From an uncultured Bacilli bacterium (lineage in GTDB: Bacteria > Bacillota_I > Bacilli_A > RF39 > UBA660), in NCBI GenBank assembly GCA_944363805.1, contig CALVVH010000052.1, positions 1 through 7,858 on the forward strand: a DNA stretch of 7,858 nt, read 5' to 3'. The translations under genes and the position numbers were made by a program. Under the pieces are notes generated by a model that was given only the letters and a program-made list of their open reading frames with translations, was not told the origin of the DNA and made no database searches. How positions within the stretch are numbered: position 1 is the first letter of the stretch; the number at the start of each line of letters is the position of its first letter. Positions 6,365 through 7,858 of the stretch are shown piece after piece.

Positions 6365-6685
6365 CTATGCTATAATTATTAAACACTTATATTCTCCTAT
6401 TACTTGTTCTATCCTATATCTTTCTTTAGCTTTATCCATTACTTCAAGATACTTATTACTAATACCTTTATATGTATCTATTATTTTTTCTTTATCATAT
6501 ATTACATACGCTATCTTCTTTATTTGTAATACACTTATTACTTTATTATATGCCCTACTAGAATATGAACAACTATTTCTAGATTCTATAAACTTATAGC
6601 CCATAAGATAATGGAGTAATACTCCATTATCTCCATAACAATTATAGAAGTTCCCTATTTTATATATCTTCAATACTTTATCCAT
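6365..6685 (-). CDS. Small MutS-N-terminal-like protein, candidate DGR accessory (MSL-like) protein, probably frameshifted at its C-terminus
   Basis: As read, 106 residues start MDKVLKIYKIGNFYNCYGDN; a GTG at 6712 would add nine residues, but neither start has a good ribosome-binding site. The block IGNFYNCYGDNGVLLHYL-x-GYK, followed by AYNKVISVLQIKKIAYVIYD, follows the MutS mismatch-recognition domain pattern (G-D-F-Y-E-x-F-G-x-D-A ... leading to a strand that ends in an acidic residue). Stand-alone MutS-like proteins of this size are reported as accessory proteins of some DGRs, and this one lies directly downstream of a surface gene with a VR-like 3' end. Restoring a single A in the TATAAG at about 6381-6376 continues the frame as KVFNNYSIEDIVEVISKLKD and stops at 6329-6327 on the terminator stem, so a one-base deletion is likely. 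The link to DGRs is inference; the fold assignment is moderately sure. Confidence 0.6.
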   Translation of the reverse strand: MDKVLKIYKIGNFYNCYGDNGVLLHYLMGYKFIESRNSCSYSSRAYNKVISVLQIKKIAYVIYDKEKIIDTYKGISNKYLEVMDKAKERYRIEQVIGEYKCLIIIA

Positions 6686-6712
6686 AATTTTTATAGACAA
6701 GTTTTTCCGCAC

Positions 6713-6844
6713 TGCCTCTGCCTGTCTTACGACAGTCGCGGCTTCAACATTGCATCAATCTAATTTACCACTCTAATTCTTTTGTAGCATGGTATTACAC
6801 CTGTTTGTCTCGCTCCGCAAGGGCGCGTAGCCAAACCCTATTGC
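6713..6844 (-). other. GC-rich structured spacer between VR-like target gene and MutS-like gene
   Basis: This 132-nt non-coding stretch is much richer in GC than its surroundings. Nine nucleotides after the target stop codon, GTTTG (6836-6832) and CAAAC (6807-6803) close an imperfect stem (CT/AG, CGC/GCG and CC/GG pairs with G-A mismatches and a bulged A) with loop CTTGC. Further on, CTGTC-GTAA-GACAG (6735-6722) is a perfect 5-bp stem with a GNRA-type tetraloop, flanked by CCGC (6741-6738) and GCGG (6710-6707). Hairpins downstream of the variable region assist retrohoming in some DGRs. The first hairpin lacks a T tract and does not look like a terminator. Structures are seen; function is inferred. 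Confidence 0.5.
6803..6836 (-). other. Imperfect GC-rich hairpin just after the VR-bearing gene
   Basis: The stem has about 12 paired bases in four blocks (GTTTG/CAAAC, CT/AG, CGC/GCG, CC/GG) with two G-A mismatches, one bulged A and a CTTGC loop, beginning 9 nt after the stop codon. No T run follows. Candidate roles are a DGR-type hairpin or cruciform, or an mRNA 3' stabiliser. Confidence 0.45.
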
Positions 6845-7858
6845 TTAGCCAAGATTCAAAACAAATGGATCTGTGCTTGTTCCTGTACCACCAGTTATCT
6901 CAACTGTGGATGCTAGACTAAAAGACGGGCGCACGCCACAGTTGCTGATCACTACAGGGTTATTGACGCTGCCATAGCTGTACACTGAACCGCTAAGGAC
7001 GCGGCCATCGTTTAACACGTGGAACGCAAAACTCGAACTGTCCGAACGACGGGAAAGTGTCCATTCATTTGAACCTAAATATAGCCAATTATTATCTGTA
7101 TTTGTTGAATTATAATAACTAAATAATGCTGTTGTCCAATTTTCGGGACTTGCTCCATATCCATAATCTGATACATACATTAATCCTATTTTCATTGTTT
7201 CAATGTATCCACTTTGTCCTGTTCCTACTTCTACATCATAATATTGCTTTGCTGTATATGAATTATTTAGAACCATTCCGCCAACTTGCCATGTAGACTC
7301 TGCTATTAAATTTTGCCATTCACTTTCTAGTGTATTATAGTATGTTGTATTTAATGTTGTATATATATCTGGTTTGGTACTTCCATCCCAAGTATTTACA
7401 CCAGATGAATCTGTCCCATCCCAAGCATAATCTCCATAACTTGTTGCCTTTATTAATTTTACCTGATTGTTAAATACTCCAATTATACGGTATTGATTAT
7501 TTGCATTTTGGCAATCTGCTCCGGTTGCTCCAAAACAGACATAATTATTTGGATTTGCTCCGATATAGCGGTATGAGTTATCTTGTGCTCCATTTGCTAA
7601 ATTAGCATCATGATAATATATGTTATCTGCTCCATCTCCTGCTAGTGTATTAAATTCTGATATACAGCTTGCTAAATTATCACCACTTTCACATATATCT
7701 GCTACCATTGTTGGAATTAATTCTTCTTGAATTATCAAAGTTGCTTCAAATGTTTTATTTGTATTTCCTTCTTGGTCACTATCTAAATTAACAAATGTTA
7801 CTGTTACATTCCATTCTTGCGTTGTTGGTTGTTCTGTTGCACTTATTTCATAATTATC
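6845..7858 (-). CDS. Surface protein with TasA-like N-domain and variable C-terminal domain, candidate DGR target (5' end outside window)
   Basis: The reading frame is open to the window edge, so 337 C-terminal residues are seen; an internal TTG at 7738 is not the real start. The visible start (residues 1-48) matches the N-domain of the 927-residue neighbour (EWNVTVTFVNLDSDQ, GNTNKTF). With no Fn3 repeats between, the shared C-terminal domain follows: NSYRYIGANPNNYVCFG, YRIIGVFNNQVKLIK, STWQVGGMVL, KIGLMYVSDYGYGASPENW, NNWLYLGSNEWTLS, GVRPSFSLAS and GTGTSTDPFVLNLG. The EWT-to-GVRP layout recalls C-type-lectin/FGE-like ends found in many DGR targets. Residues 268-317 are encoded by a sharply GC-rich, A-poor stretch with many NNC codons. 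Extracellular binding with a diversified face is the inferred role. Confidence 0.85.
   Translation of the reverse strand, partial: DNYEISATEQPTTQEWNVTVTFVNLDSDQEGNTNKTFEATLIIQEELIPTMVADICESGDNLASCISEFNTLAGDGADNIYYHDANLANGAQDNSYRYIGANPNNYVCFGATGADCQNANNQYRIIGVFNNQVKLIKATSYGDYAWDGTDSSGVNTWDGSTKPDIYTTLNTTYYNTLESEWQNLIAESTWQVGGMVLNNSYTAKQYYDVEVGTGQSGYIETMKIGLMYVSDYGYGASPENWTTALFSYYNSTNTDNNWLYLGSNEWTLSRRSDSSSFAFHVLNDGRVLSGSVYSYGSVNNPVVISNCGVRPSFSLASTVEITGGTGTSTDPFVLNLG
6908..7057 (-). other. Candidate DGR variable region (VR)
   Basis: Over 50 codons the coding strand is 53% GC and 17% A (hand count), against 28% GC and 41% A in the 138 nt just before. C-ending codons rise from 1 of 46 to 21 of 50. 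The shift begins right after the conserved EWT motif and ends after GVRPSFSLAS, after which host-like codons return. Random replacement of A in AAC/AAT codons of a template repeat would leave exactly such A-poor, NNC/NNT-rich DNA. The template repeat is not in this window, so the call rests on composition, position and context. Confidence 0.6.

Noticed and set aside
6686..6712. GTG start at 6712 for the MutS-like protein
   Set aside because: An AGAGG lies only 2 nt upstream and the added residues fall in the structured spacer. The ATG at 6685 fits the domain start better, though its own ribosome-binding site is also poor.
6908..7057. GC-rich patch explained as horizontal transfer or sequencing chimera
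   Set aside because: The frame stays open, the conserved motifs on both sides are retained, and the borders coincide with a variable protein segment. A foreign insertion would be unlikely to preserve this, though it cannot be fully excluded.

Overview
The window looks like a chromosomal segment of a low-GC, Gram-positive-type bacterium, most like the uncultured, gut-associated Bacilli/Mycoplasmatota lineages. The evidence is strong AT bias, A/T-ending codons, Bacillus-style housekeeping promoters, the infC-rpmI-rplT order behind an L20-type leader, and repetitive, Asn/Ser/Thr-rich surface proteins. TGG is used for Trp and no gene needs TGA as a sense codon, so the standard bacterial code fits. 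Every gene I can support lies on the minus strand, so transcription runs from high to low coordinates.

Translation/RNA block (1-2318): a clear promoter (TTGACA-17-TATAGT) drives a leader of about 150 nt that carries an intrinsic terminator and a perfect 11-bp competing pairing, as expected of the L20-responsive attenuator. It is followed by infC (IF3, apparently started at ATA), rpmI (L35) and rplT (L20 with an unusual C-terminal tail ending in a Rho_N/SAP-like module). Four bases past the rplT stop begins a second promoter (TTGAAA-17-TATAAT) with a potential pseudoknot leader for rpsO (S15). A terminator and then the 5' part of pnp follow. The block brings together ribosome assembly, translation initiation and RNA decay genes, two of them with leaders that look autoregulated by a ribosomal protein.

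Accessory block (2354-7858): a decayed Rpn/PD-(D/E)XK-type nuclease gene (2354-3228) borders a surface-protein region. The 927-residue protein at 3437-6220 has a SipW/TasA-like N-terminal membrane segment, five fibronectin-III-like repeats and a C-terminal domain shared with a second, 5'-truncated surface protein (6845-7858).

The most interesting part is at the 3' end of that second gene. Codons for residues 268-317 of the visible part (6908-7057) switch abruptly from AT-rich to 53% GC, are depleted in A on the coding strand (17% against 41% just upstream by hand count), and are full of NNC codons (21 of 50, against 1 of 46 upstream). The change lies inside an otherwise conserved C-terminal domain. 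This is what the adenine-mutagenised variable region (VR) of a diversity-generating retroelement (DGR) target looks like. Directly downstream are GC-rich hairpins and a small ORF resembling the MutS N-terminal domain, similar to the MutS-like (MSL) accessory proteins reported with DGRs. That ORF appears frameshifted near its end. No reverse transcriptase and no template repeat are visible in the window, so this is either the edge of a DGR whose RT/TR lie beyond position 7858, a target served in trans, or a decaying remnant.
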